Positions 54,626 through 63,173 are shown, counted from the stretch's first letter. The stretch: DNA of 64,000 bases from Acidimicrobiaceae bacterium (GCA_012269985.1 JAAXJF010000055.1:1-64000), one strand, 5' to 3'. Program-made: numbers and translations. Notes: generated from the sequence alone by a model not told the origin.

Positions 54626-55840
54626 ATGAGTGAATTTTCGATGGCCCTCAACGATGACCAGCAACAGATTAAAGACTGGACACACGGATTTGCCGAAGAC
54701 GTCATGCGTCCAGCTGCCGCCGAATGGGACGAACGCGAAGAGTTCCCGTATCCGGTAGTGCAGGAGGCGGCAAAGATTGGGCTCTACGGCTGGGAGTTCT
54801 TGATGAACGCTGGGCAAGACCGCACCGGTCTTACTTTGCCAGTTGCGGTTGAAGAACTGTTCTGGGGTGATGCTGGCCTTGGCATGGCGATCATGGGAAG
54901 TGGCCTCGCCGCAGCAGGCATCGCAGGTAACGGCACGCCTGAGCAACTTATGGAGTGGGTACCGCAGTGTTACGGCGATGCAAATGACGTGAAGCTCGGA
55001 GCGTTCTGTGTGAGCGAGCCAGACGCCGGCAGTGATGTGTCGAACCTTCGCACACGAGCGGTGTACGACGAAGCGAACGACGAATGGGTGCTCAACGGCA
55101 CGAAAGCATGGATCACCAATGGTGGTATCGCTGATGTGCACGTCGTCGTTGCTGCGGTCGACCCCGAGTTGAAGGGACGTGGCCAAGCGTCGTTTGTGAT
55201 TCCTCCGAATACGAAGGGCCTCTCACAGGGCCAGAAGTACATGAAGCATGGTATCCGTGCATCGCATACCGCAGAAGTGGTGCTCGATGACGTGCGTATT
55301 CCAGGGTCATGTTTGCTCGGCGGCAAAGAAAAACTCGACGCCAAACTCGCTCGTGCTCGAGAGGCTGGCAAGTCTGGTGCGCCGCAGCCAGCGATGAAGA
55401 CATTTGAAGCAACGCGCCCGACGGTGGGAGCACAGGCACTTGGTATTGCTCGAGCTGCTTACGAGTATTCACTCGAGTACGCGAAAGAACGCCATGCCTT
55501 CGGCAAGCCGATCATCATGAACCAGGCGATTGCATTCAAGTTGGCAAACATGATCACTGAGATCGATGCGAGTCGTCTGCTGATTTGGCGTGCCGCGTGG
55601 CTTGCCCGCAATGGCGGATTCACCAACGCCGAAGGCTCGATGAGCAAGTGGAAGGCCTCGGAGGTTGCGGTTCGAGTAACTGAGGAGGCCATACAGATTC
55701 TCGGTGGCTATGGCTACACCCGGGAGTACCCGGTGGAGCGTTGGCATCGAGACGCAAAGATTCACACCATCTTCGAGGGAACGAGTGAGATTCAGCAACT
55801 GGTTATCGCTCGGGCGATTTCAGGTCTGCGCGTCGAATAA
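54626..55840 (+). CDS. Acyl-CoA dehydrogenase
   Basis: FAD-dependent first step of acyl-CoA beta-oxidation; 404 residues from ATG 54626 (ATG 54620 is in frame). Family signatures are AFCVSEPDAGSDVSNLRTRA, NGTKAWITNGGIADV, GARAAYEYSLEYAKERHAFGKPI-like FAD contact in mid-protein, and the C-terminal YGYTREYPVERWHRDAKI with FEGTSEIQ carrying the catalytic-base position. Chain-length preference cannot be told. It stands alone with a likely operator and leaderless start. Confidence 0.9.
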   Translation: MSEFSMALNDDQQQIKDWTHGFAEDVMRPAAAEWDEREEFPYPVVQEAAKIGLYGWEFLMNAGQDRTGLTLPVAVEELFWGDAGLGMAIMGSGLAAAGIAGNGTPEQLMEWVPQCYGDANDVKLGAFCVSEPDAGSDVSNLRTRAVYDEANDEWVLNGTKAWITNGGIADVHVVVAAVDPELKGRGQASFVIPPNTKGLSQGQKYMKHGIRASHTAEVVLDDVRIPGSCLLGGKEKLDAKLARAREAGKSGAPQPAMKTFEATRPTVGAQALGIARAAYEYSLEYAKERHAFGKPIIMNQAIAFKLANMITEIDASRLLIWRAAWLARNGGFTNAEGSMSKWKASEVAVRVTEEAIQILGGYGYTREYPVERWHRDAKIHTIFEGTSEIQQLVIARAISGLRVE

Positions 55841-55943
55841 TCGGGAAGTGTGTGAATGTGTGCGACTTTAGGGATGGCAGTCCATTTGCCTTACCAACTG
55901 CTCCGCCATTGACCATGGCATCGTTGATGGCTACGGTCATGGA

Positions 55944-56231
55944 ATGATCAAACTCACCGTGTCCTACCCAAAGGGTGACGACGTCACCTTCGACCACGAT
56001 TACTACAAGAACTCCCACGTGCCGATGTGCGTCGATGCATTTTCACCAGCCAAGGTTGAACTTGAGCGCGGAGTTGATGGCCCTTCGGTTGCGAGCGTGT
56101 CGTTTTACTTCGAGTCGAGTGATGCGATGAAGGCGGCAATGTCAAGCCCAAAGATGGGTGACATCATGGGTGACGTTGCGAACTACACGAACGCTGCGCC
56201 ATCAATGCAAGTTTCAGAAATCGTCGACTGA
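55944..56231 (+). CDS. EthD-family small protein
   Basis: 95 residues of a ferredoxin-like dimeric alpha/beta barrel. The EthD signature is YYKNSHVPMCVDAF with the conserved His. EthD proteins accompany ethers/steroid or polyketide catabolic oxidases, but many members have no known role. TACGGT (55932-55937) ends six bases before the ATG, the leaderless pattern. Convergent with rmuC, overlapping 18 bases. Confidence 0.8.
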   Translation: MIKLTVSYPKGDDVTFDHDYYKNSHVPMCVDAFSPAKVELERGVDGPSVASVSFYFESSDAMKAAMSSPKMGDIMGDVANYTNAAPSMQVSEIVD

Positions 56232-57416
56232 TTCGTTGAGAACATCATCGGTCGCGGCATCAAGTTCACCGATGCCCTGACGCTTGCGTAACTTTTCAAT
56301 ATCTCGAATCGGGACAGAGAGTTTCCGGAAGCGGGTGCCATCGGTCGCAATCGCTCCGAGTTCGTTATCGAGTTTGTTGAACGTTGCGCGCACTTTGTCA
56401 ACTGCGGCTGAGTAATTGTCGAACTCTTTTGAGAACTTGTTGATCTGCTGGGTGATCTCGGCTGCCGTCTGCTCGGTGTGGAAACTTTCTGTTGCCTGTC
56501 GAATGACGACGAGGAAGGCATACAAGGTGAGTGGGGAACAGAGCACCACTTTTCGCTCAAGGGCCCAGTCGATGAGATGTGGGTCAGCTTCGTGCACAAA
56601 CCCTGAGATGCTTTCGTTGGGAACGAACATCAGCACGTAGTCGAGGGCGTCTTCAGTGGTCTGATCGATGTAGTCGCGCTTTGCTAAGGCGTCAACATGG
56701 CTACGAACTGCTTTGACGAAGTCTGCTTTCGTTGTCGCTCGGGTGGCGTCATCATCGGCATCGAGGTGGGCGACATAACGATCGAGAGGAAATTTGACGT
56801 CCATAAATAAGACACGGTCGGGTGGCATGGTGAAAGTGAAATCGGGTCTGCCGCCGGCTGCGGTGGTGTCTTGTTTCGAGTAGTTCACTCCCTCGACGAG
56901 TCCGGCTGCACGAATCATGTCTTCAGCAAGTCGCTCGCCCCATTGGCCCCGCTTTTGAGAGCTTGAGAGCACCTCGTTCAGATTTGCGGTTCGTTGTGCG
57001 AGCAATGTGACCGCTTCGCTGACCGATGAGAATTGGCCGGCATTGTGTTGGCGGAGTTGATCTAGTTCGTGGTTGAGTTCGGCGAGTCGTTTGCTGACGT
57101 CATCATGGACACCTTTTAGCGTGGTGCTGATGACCTCGGCTCGCTTGCCGAGCGCCTCGCCACTTTGTTGGGTGACCATTTGTGTAACGGTTCGGATTGT
57201 TTCTTCTCGATGGGCTTCCGCTCGTTGATTGAGTTCTGCGATCGCGCCGTTGAGTGCTTGTTCGTTGACCAGTTTGATTTGGCTGGTCAATTCTTCGGTC
57301 GAGGGGAACGCAGGTGCAGGAGCCGTTGGTTGAGGAGCAGGTTTACGGGAGGTTGCAATTACCCCTGCGAGGGTGACGAGCACCGCCACCAGCAAGACAA
57401 CGATAAGAATTTCCAT
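56214..57416 (-). CDS. rmuC: DNA recombination protein RmuC homologue
   Basis: 400 residues. An N-terminal membrane helix (MEILIVVLLVAVLVTLAGV) and a long coiled coil (about 40-140) precede the RmuC nuclease-like core, with KRGQWGERLAEDMIRAAGLVEGVNY and FLMDVKFPLDRY-type motifs (here VLFMDVKFPLDRYV). RmuC limits DNA inversions in E. coli; biochemical activity is unsettled. A TAGGTT hexamer on this strand (plus-strand AACCTA, 57423-57428) ends six bases before the ATG. Confidence 0.9.
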   Translation of the reverse strand: MEILIVVLLVAVLVTLAGVIATSRKPAPQPTAPAPAFPSTEELTSQIKLVNEQALNGAIAELNQRAEAHREETIRTVTQMVTQQSGEALGKRAEVISTTLKGVHDDVSKRLAELNHELDQLRQHNAGQFSSVSEAVTLLAQRTANLNEVLSSSQKRGQWGERLAEDMIRAAGLVEGVNYSKQDTTAAGGRPDFTFTMPPDRVLFMDVKFPLDRYVAHLDADDDATRATTKADFVKAVRSHVDALAKRDYIDQTTEDALDYVLMFVPNESISGFVHEADPHLIDWALERKVVLCSPLTLYAFLVVIRQATESFHTEQTAAEITQQINKFSKEFDNYSAAVDKVRATFNKLDNELGAIATDGTRFRKLSVPIRDIEKLRKRQGIGELDAATDDVLNESVDDF

Positions 57417-57477
57417 GTTCTGAACCTAAACGGCGGGTGTGACGTTCACGGTGATTACTGAGATGAGATCGAAGCTC

Positions 57478-57657
57478 TTAGGGGCAGCCAAGTCCGTGGA
57501 GAGTTGCACACTGTTGGCAGAGCACGGCCACACCTTCAGGTGTGCTCCATCGTTGGGCGAGATGGGAGCCGCAACTCATGCACGAGGCAAGGTCGCTGTC
57601 GCTCTCTGACCGCTGCTCGGCAAACAACGCCTTCCCATCGACGATTCGCTCCTCCAT
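57478..57657 (-). CDS. Small zinc-ribbon-like protein, 59 aa
   Basis: Unrecognised family. The N-terminal half (MEERIVDGKALFAEQRSE) is charged. The second half has two cysteine knuckles, CMSC and CQQC, 21 residues apart, plus two more cysteine/histidine residues at the end (HGLGCP), suggesting one zinc site. ATG is at 57655-57657; TACCTT on this strand (plus-strand AAGGTA, 57665-57670) ends seven bases upstream. The frame is open further upstream, but that would overlap the divergent permease start. Could bind nucleic acid or protein; no evidence decides. Confidence 0.55.
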   Translation of the reverse strand: MEERIVDGKALFAEQRSESDSDLASCMSCGSHLAQRWSTPEGVAVLCQQCATLHGLGCP

Positions 57658-57715
57658 GACTGCGAAGGTACCAGGGCGCATGAGTTGGAGGCCGCCTCTG
57701 AAAGACTCAACCCCG

Positions 57716-58933
57716 ATGACACACACATCACCTTCGGTACGGCGATTTAAGCCTGATTGGCCAGTTGATGTGCTGGGGATTCTCACGATTGCGGTGTACG
57801 GATCGTGGTACTACGGGTTTGGTGTGCTCATCGATGACATCGGTGCTGGCCTCGGGGCAGGTTCGGCATCACTTGGTTTGGCCTTCGGCTTAGCTCAGGT
57901 GTTGCTTGGCGCGCTCTCTCTTGCAACCGGGCGGCTCCTCGATCGATTCGGCCCGCAACTCCTCCTCGGTGTCATCGGACCAGTCGGAGCAATCTTGGTG
58001 GGCTTCAGCGGACGCTCAGCAGAGGTATGGCAATTCGTTGTTCTTTTCGGTGTCGGAGGCGGTGTGTCGGCGGCCGCCGGCTTTTACGGAATGACCCAAG
58101 CGATGTTGGTGAGGATGGATCCTGCTGCGTCAACGCAGCGAATCATTCGCCTCACCATTTGGGGAGCATTTGCGTCTCCTATTGCCATTCCGGCAACCGA
58201 ATATCTTCGTGGCACGTTTGGTTGGCGGGTCGCCATTGAAGTTCCTGCCGGTGTTGCCTGTTGTGTGTTCTTACTCGCTGCCCGCGTTGTGCGGCGGGTT
58301 CCACGGCACGGTGAGTTTGAGCGGTCGTCAACATGGAGGATTGCGGTCACAACCGCAGCCCGATCGGGGGCAGTTCGCTGGCACGCAATTGGGGTGTTCT
58401 GTGCATATATGTCGATGTCGACGTTGTTGGTGTTTCAGCTTTCAATTATGAGATGGGCGGGGCTTTCCGCTGCTGCCGCTGCCGGTTTTGGTGGAGCGAG
58501 GGGTCTACTCCAACTCCTCGGCCGGTTGCCATTACAACGGGCGCTCCGACGTTACGGGCATTGGTTTCTTCTTGCGGGGGCACGATTGTCTGTCGCAGTT
58601 GCGTGTGGGCTTGTACTCATCAGCGGGAATGCGGTCATTGCGTCGCTGTACGTAGTGATCGCCGGCGTCGGCATCGGTGCCATCAGTGCGCTCGATGGGA
58701 TCGTTGCGCGAACAGTGATTCCAACCGGCGACTTTGGGGCGATTAGCGGGGTCGTCACGTTCCTCGGTGCAATCGGTGGGGGAGTGGCACCGGTGCTTGC
58801 TGGACGTCTCACCGATGTAAGAGGTGCACCGACGATGGCATCGGTGGTCGCCGCATCTGCTGCAGTGGTTGCAGTTGCTTCGCTGTATCGGACGAAATGG
58901 CATTTCACTCGGGCGAGTGAGAGTGCCCTTTAG
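57716..58933 (+). CDS. Major facilitator superfamily permease
   Basis: 405 residues with about 12 hydrophobic segments. The first is VLGILTIAVYGSWYYGFGVLI, and the loop GRLLDRFGPQLLLG after helix 2 matches the MFS motif A (G-x3-D-R-x-G). It resembles the monocarboxylate/oxalate-formate antiporter branch, but substrate is unknown. I start at ATG 57716; a longer frame from 57542 runs over the divergent small gene. Ten bases separate its stop from the convergent thioesterase. Confidence 0.85.
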   Translation: MTHTSPSVRRFKPDWPVDVLGILTIAVYGSWYYGFGVLIDDIGAGLGAGSASLGLAFGLAQVLLGALSLATGRLLDRFGPQLLLGVIGPVGAILVGFSGRSAEVWQFVVLFGVGGGVSAAAGFYGMTQAMLVRMDPAASTQRIIRLTIWGAFASPIAIPATEYLRGTFGWRVAIEVPAGVACCVFLLAARVVRRVPRHGEFERSSTWRIAVTTAARSGAVRWHAIGVFCAYMSMSTLLVFQLSIMRWAGLSAAAAAGFGGARGLLQLLGRLPLQRALRRYGHWFLLAGARLSVAVACGLVLISGNAVIASLYVVIAGVGIGAISALDGIVARTVIPTGDFGAISGVVTFLGAIGGGVAPVLAGRLTDVRGAPTMASVVAASAAVVAVASLYRTKWHFTRASESAL

Positions 58934-58943
58934 TTCGTGCGAA

Positions 58944-59372
58944 CTAGGCGGTGAGAACCGCCTGGGTTTGGGTGGTTCGAGAGACAACTTTTCCGTCTGG
59001 GTTGATGACATCGCTGGTGACGGTGATCGTCCGACGTCCGGCCATCACAAGGGTTGACACGATCGAATACACCGCTTGTGGAGCGGGGCGAAGAAAATTC
59101 GTTGACGATGAGATTGTCGAGGTTCCAGCTCCTTCCGGCAGGTGTTGAACCGAGAGGAACGCTCCAACTGAATCTGCGAGCGACATGAGGTATCCACCAT
59201 GCAGATTGCCATTCACTGTGCAGAATTGCTCTTTCCATGCGACTCGCCCGGTTACGCGCTCTGGGGTCAATGAGTCGATGACGACCCCGCAGAGGTCGGT
59301 AAACGGCATGGATGTTCTGATCCATTCGGTGTTTGCTGGATCGCCGGGAACAAGTGGTGTTTCAGTGCTCAC
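58944..59372 (-). CDS. PaaI-type hotdog thioesterase
   Basis: 142 residues. Hydrolyses aromatic or medium-chain acyl-CoA. The hotdog signature is VNGNLHGGYLMSLADSVGAFL, where the Asn/His-Gly-Gly loop and Asp position the water, and SSSTNFLRPAP follows. GTG is at 59370-59372. TACGCT on this strand (plus-strand AGCGTA, 59379-59384) ends six bases upstream. Confidence 0.85.
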   Translation of the reverse strand: MSTETPLVPGDPANTEWIRTSMPFTDLCGVVIDSLTPERVTGRVAWKEQFCTVNGNLHGGYLMSLADSVGAFLSVQHLPEGAGTSTISSSTNFLRPAPQAVYSIVSTLVMAGRRTITVTSDVINPDGKVVSRTTQTQAVLTA

Positions 59373-59474
59373 GCGCCGAGCGTAGGCCGTGGGGCGACGT
59401 AGGTCGTGAGTGGGCGGCCACCAGTCTCGTTGGCGAGTGTGAGCGACCGTGTCTCAGGGTGAGCGGTCGGCTCG

Positions 59475-60272
59475 TTAGGTATGTCGGGAGGTCATCCCGC
59501 CATCGACGGGCAGGATGACGCCGTTCATGTAACTCGATGCAGGAAGCACCAAGTTCAACATGCCGTGGGCGATTTCTTCTGGTTGTCCGTAGCGACGAAC
59601 GGGAACACGACGTTTTGCGAAGATCTCTTTGTGTTCGTCGGCAATGTTCGCCGTCATTCCGGTCACGATGGGTCCCGGGCAGACTGCGTTTGCGGTGATG
59701 CCGTGACGACCGAGTTCAACCGCAAGTGATCGCACGAGACCGATAACCGCGTGCTTTGAGGCGTTGTATGCAGGAATTCCGCCAGTTGCTCCAAGACCTT
59801 CGGTCGACGCAGTGCATACGATCCTGCCGCCATCACTTTTCATGAGGTAGGGGAGTGCCGCTCGGGTGAGCCGTGCATATGAGGTGATATTGACGGCGAG
59901 AGTGGAATCCCATGCGTCGTCGAATACGTCGGCGGTTGTTGTCATGTCAGCGTTAAACACGACCCCGGCATTGTTGATGAGAATGTCGATGCCCCCGAAC
60001 GCTTCGGCAACAGCATCTGGAAGGGCATCGAGTGCGGCCTTATCGGTGACGTCGACCGTCCAGCCCTTCACTCGGTCTGCTCCGTGCACGTCCGAGATCT
60101 CTCCAACCACTTGGGCGACGCCTTCACCGTTGCGGTCGACGACAGCAACGAGGGCACCTTCATCGGCGAAGAGGTGGGCGGTGGCGCGCCCGATACCTGA
60201 TCCGGCGCCGCTAACGATGGCGACACGACCGGCGATCGAACGGTTTCCTGAGGTCAAGCGAGTTGTGCTCAT
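59475..60272 (-). CDS. Short-chain dehydrogenase/reductase
   Basis: Classical SDR, 265 residues. The cofactor loop is SGAGSGIGRATAHLF, the structural motif NNAG (INNAGVVF), Ser in CTAST, and the catalytic YNASK (Tyr-x3-Lys). Asp after beta-2 (VVDRNGEG) implies NAD(H) preference. Its neighbour mftD points to a possible mycofactocin-linked oxidoreductase; the inserted loop of mycofactocin-coupled SDRs is not evident. TACCTT on this strand (plus-strand AAGGTA, 60279-60284) ends six bases before the ATG. Confidence 0.88.
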   Translation of the reverse strand: MSTTRLTSGNRSIAGRVAIVSGAGSGIGRATAHLFADEGALVAVVDRNGEGVAQVVGEISDVHGADRVKGWTVDVTDKAALDALPDAVAEAFGGIDILINNAGVVFNADMTTTADVFDDAWDSTLAVNITSYARLTRAALPYLMKSDGGRIVCTASTEGLGATGGIPAYNASKHAVIGLVRSLAVELGRHGITANAVCPGPIVTGMTANIADEHKEIFAKRRVPVRRYGQPEEIAHGMLNLVLPASSYMNGVILPVDGGMTSRHT

Positions 60273-60363
60273 GCACCGAAGGTAATGACAGGAGATTGAT
60301 AACTCAGCACCGGAACTCGCGCTCAGAAGAGATGACAGGAGTGTTCGCAGATACCCTCGCGGT

Positions 60364-61539
60364 ATGGGAAATCCGTGGTTTGAGTCGGTCGCAGTTGCTC
60401 AGCGGCGTGCCGAGCGTATTCTTCCGCGCCACGTGTATGACGCGCTGATCGCCGGTAGCGAGGCAGGACTCACGCTCGACGACAACCGCGCCGCCTACCG
60501 TGAACTCGGGTTTCAACCAGTGATTGCCGATCGACCGTCAGAGCGTCATCTTGCGACGTCGGTGGTTGGTCTTGACCTCTCGATGCCAGTGATGATTTCC
60601 CCAACCGGTGTGCAGGCGGTGCATCCAGACGGTGAGCTCGCAGTGGCCCGGGCAGCAGCAGCTCGTGGTACAGCTATTGGACTTTCATCGTTTGGCTCAA
60701 AGCCGATGGAAGACATCGCCGCAGAAAATGAGAACTTTCTTTTCCAGATGTACTGGATCAACGGGCGTGACTGGGTGAGCGCACAGATGGATAGGGCCCG
60801 TTCCGCCGGAGCGAAAGCGGTCATTTTGACGCTCGACTGGTCGTACAGCCACAGCCGTGACTGGGGGAGCCCTGAACTTCCTGATGGCATTGATCTCAAG
60901 ACGATGGTGAAGTACGCGCCGTCGGTGCTTGCCCGCCCACGGTGGCTTGGCCGATTCTTGAAGGCGGGACACCTTCCCGACCTGACGGCTCCAAATATGA
61001 GCATTGATGGCTCACCCCCTCCAACATTTTTTGGTGCCTACGGGCAATGGATGGGTTCGCCGCAGCCCACGTGGGACGACCTTGCGTGGTTTGTCAATGA
61101 GTGGGGCGGCCCTTGTGTGGTGAAAGGTGTGATGCGTGTTGACGATGCTCGTCGTGCACGTGATGCCGGCTTCACCGGACTGTCGGTTTCCAATCACGGA
61201 GGCAACAACCTCGATGGAACGCCATCGCCACTTCGGGCATTGCCGGCGATCGCTGAGGCGGTTGGCTCAGAGATTGACGTGCTACTCGACGGAGGTGTGC
61301 GCCGTGGCAGTGACGTCGTCAAGGCGGTCGCCCTGGGCGCCCGGGCGGTCATGATCGGTCGTGCGTACCTGTGGGGGCTTGCCGCGAACGGACAGGCGGG
61401 TGTCGAGAATGTGCTCGATGTCTTGCGCATGGGAATTGACTCGGCTCTTCTGGGAATGGGCGTCGAATCAGTGCATGATCTTCAACGGGAACACCTTGTG
61501 ATTCCCGATGGTTTTGAGCGCCGCTTGGGCGCCCTCTGA
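60364..61539 (+). CDS. mftD: Mycofactocin biosynthesis FMN oxidase MftD
   Basis: Flavin alpha-hydroxy-acid oxidase family enzyme that oxidatively deaminates the MftA-derived AHDP intermediate to pre-mycofactocin. 391 residues. Long stretches match MftD of mycobacteria rather than lactate dehydrogenases: ISPTGVQAVHPDGELAVARAA, SFGSKPMEDI, SVSNHGGNNLDGTPSPLRALP and GRAYLWGLAANGQAGVENVLD. The catalytic His and FMN-binding Arg are in these blocks. TACCCT (60352-60357) ends six bases before the ATG. It lies about 14 kb from mftA-mftC. Confidence 0.9.
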   Translation: MGNPWFESVAVAQRRAERILPRHVYDALIAGSEAGLTLDDNRAAYRELGFQPVIADRPSERHLATSVVGLDLSMPVMISPTGVQAVHPDGELAVARAAAARGTAIGLSSFGSKPMEDIAAENENFLFQMYWINGRDWVSAQMDRARSAGAKAVILTLDWSYSHSRDWGSPELPDGIDLKTMVKYAPSVLARPRWLGRFLKAGHLPDLTAPNMSIDGSPPPTFFGAYGQWMGSPQPTWDDLAWFVNEWGGPCVVKGVMRVDDARRARDAGFTGLSVSNHGGNNLDGTPSPLRALPAIAEAVGSEIDVLLDGGVRRGSDVVKAVALGARAVMIGRAYLWGLAANGQAGVENVLDVLRMGIDSALLGMGVESVHDLQREHLVIPDGFERRLGAL

Positions 61540-61558
61540 ACGCAGTTACGAGTTGCGA

Positions 61559-62212
61559 TTACACCCACGTTGCCCAGGTGTTGAGCGGAAGTCGTTCGGC
61601 GACGAGGTCGTTGACGGGAGCTTCGGTATTTCGGTATCCGATTGCCATTCCGCAGAACAACATTTCTTCTTCTGGTGCGCCGACGAATTCCATGACTGCG
61701 CCATGGCGGCTTGACCAGTATTCCTGAGCACACGTATCGAGACCGGCCTCTACTGCCAGCAGCATGAACGTTTGAAGGAACATTCCGAGGTCTGACCATT
61801 GAGGCTCGTTGAAGCGACGGTCGATGGTGATGAAAAACGCAGCGGGAGCATCGAAGAAGCGGGCATTGCGAGCGAATTGTTGGAGGCGGCCGGCTTTGTC
61901 TTCGCGGGGAATGTCGAGGAGACCGTACATCTGCTCGCCGAGTTCGAACCGGGCGGTTCGATGAGGCTCCCAAAGGTTTGCCGGATACACGTCGTATTCG
62001 GACGGTTCGATATCCGGTTGGGTGCTGAGGAAGTCGAGAAAATCGGTCATCCGTGAACCGTTGAGCACGTAGATACGCCACGGTTGGACATTGCCGCCTG
62101 ACGGCGCGCGGGCGGCGCGCTCGAGAAGGTCACGAAGGAGTTCATCGTCGACTGGGTCGGTGAGGAAATCTCGGATTGATCGGCGAGCTGCAACGGCGTC
62201 GGATACGTTCAT
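61559..62212 (-). CDS. Nitroreductase-family FMN oxidoreductase
   Basis: 217 residues. The FMN site motif RRSIRDFLTDPVDDELL and RAPSGGNVQPWRIYVL are typical, as is the late GYRNTEAPVNDL. Such enzymes reduce nitro compounds, quinones or flavin-like substrates with NAD(P)H; the natural substrate is unknown. Convergent with mftD, 19 bases apart. No leaderless hexamer or clear ribosome site was seen before the ATG at 62210-62212. Confidence 0.87.
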   Translation of the reverse strand: MNVSDAVAARRSIRDFLTDPVDDELLRDLLERAARAPSGGNVQPWRIYVLNGSRMTDFLDFLSTQPDIEPSEYDVYPANLWEPHRTARFELGEQMYGLLDIPREDKAGRLQQFARNARFFDAPAAFFITIDRRFNEPQWSDLGMFLQTFMLLAVEAGLDTCAQEYWSSRHGAVMEFVGAPEEEMLFCGMAIGYRNTEAPVNDLVAERLPLNTWATWV

Positions 62213-62249
62213 GAAACCAGTGTTGCAGTCGGCGGTTGGTGATTTCGCG

Positions 62250-62891
62250 TCAGAGATGCTGCGCCGATGATCGACGTTTACGCACCACTTCGATGATCAC
62301 GTTGATGGCAAGTGCGGTGAGAAACGCAATGAGAAACGCCGCTGTGTGGTTGTCTTGGAGTGCTTTTCCGAAAATCGCTCCGAGGACCGCTGCATAGGTA
62401 GCCCAGATGCTGACGGCGAGCGCGACCCACTTCACGAACCACCGCTGTGGCTGTTGGGTGAGTCCGCATGAAATGGTGAGCGCCGTTCGGCCGCCGGGAA
62501 TGAATCGTGCGGTGACGAGAAGAAGACCGCCGCGCTCGCGAACTTGTCTTTCTGCCCAGTCAAGTCGCCGTTGCGTCGTGGGTTTACGGCTTGCCCGCCG
62601 AGAGATTGGTCCATGAAATGAGCGACCGATGAGATATGCGAGGTTGTCGCCGATGAAGGCACCGATCGCTCCCGCAACGATGACCAAAAGGAGGTTTTGA
62701 TCTCCGGCGCCTGCGGCAACCCCACCGATAATCACCGTGGTTTCGCTGGGTACGATCGGCACTACCGAGTCGAGCAGAGCGATGACAAAAATGACGGCAA
62801 GAAACCATCGTGCGCTCGATGTATCAACCAGCCAGTTGGTGAGTCGTGCAACGATGCCATCTCCAGATGCGGCGAGAATCACACTGTGCAC
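62250..62891 (-). CDS. DedA-family membrane protein
   Basis: 213 residues with about four to five hydrophobic segments. The DedA pattern SVVPIVPSETTVIIGG near residues 43-58 and FIGDNLAYLIGR (the GD-x-x-x-Y motif) plus RFIPGGRTALTISCG identify it. DedA proteins are flippases or transporters for phospholipid carriers such as undecaprenyl phosphate. GTG is at 62889-62891. TACGAT on this strand (plus-strand ATCGTA, 62899-62904) ends seven bases upstream. Confidence 0.88.
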   Translation of the reverse strand: MHSVILAASGDGIVARLTNWLVDTSSARWFLAVIFVIALLDSVVPIVPSETTVIIGGVAAGAGDQNLLLVIVAGAIGAFIGDNLAYLIGRSFHGPISRRASRKPTTQRRLDWAERQVRERGGLLLVTARFIPGGRTALTISCGLTQQPQRWFVKWVALAVSIWATYAAVLGAIFGKALQDNHTAAFLIAFLTALAINVIIEVVRKRRSSAQHL

Positions 62892-62905
62892 GGAACTGAT
62901 CGTAT

Positions 62906-62971
62906 CTGGTGACCCAATCTGTGAAGAAAGTCACATTCGCACGTGACTTGAGACAGATTCACCAGTAGTGT
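62906..62971. promoter_or_regulatory. Divergent control region of dedA and ferredoxin-P450, with operator-like repeats
   Basis: A perfect inverted repeat, AAGTCAC (62928-62934) and GTGACTT (62943-62949), is separated by eight bases. Its right arm overlaps GTGACT (62943-62948), which sits 17 bp before TAGTGT (62966-62971), the likely -10 of the ferredoxin gene. A second pair, CTGGTGA (62906-62912) and TCACCAG (62959-62965), lies directly inside the two -10 elements. The palindrome is a good candidate for a TetR-type repressor site. Confidence 0.55.
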
Positions 62972-62978
62972 CCCAACT

Positions 62979-63173
62979 ATGCGTGTATTCGTTGATGAAG
63001 AAAAATGTCAGGGCCATAACCGTTGTTTTGCCATCGCCCCCGAGTTATTCGATGTCGATGACTACGGCACCGCATTTGCGTTGAATGATGGCGTTGTACC
63101 TGCGGAGCTCGAGGACAAAGCTCGACTTGCCGCAGCGAATTGCCCCGAATTCGCAATCACGATCGAAGACTGA
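62979..63173 (+). CDS. Three-cysteine ferredoxin with histidine in the cluster motif
   Basis: 64 residues. The motif CQGHNRC has His13 where a 4Fe-4S ferredoxin has its second Cys; with Cys10, Cys16 and Cys55 (in NCPEFA) it would hold a 3Fe-4S cluster or a His-ligated cluster. Such ferredoxins serve P450s in actinobacteria and vary at this position. TAGTGT ends seven bases before the ATG with no ribosome site. The P450 gene follows after 17 bases. Confidence 0.9.
   Translation: MRVFVDEEKCQGHNRCFAIAPELFDVDDYGTAFALNDGVVPAELEDKARLAAANCPEFAITIED

Noticed and set aside
55870..55925. Minus-strand segment resembling a tRNA D-arm (GGAGCAGTTGGTAAGGC) before the EthD gene
   Set aside because: No acceptor stem, no T-arm and no anticodon loop with U at position 33 could be built around it, so it is treated as intergenic sequence with a chance match.
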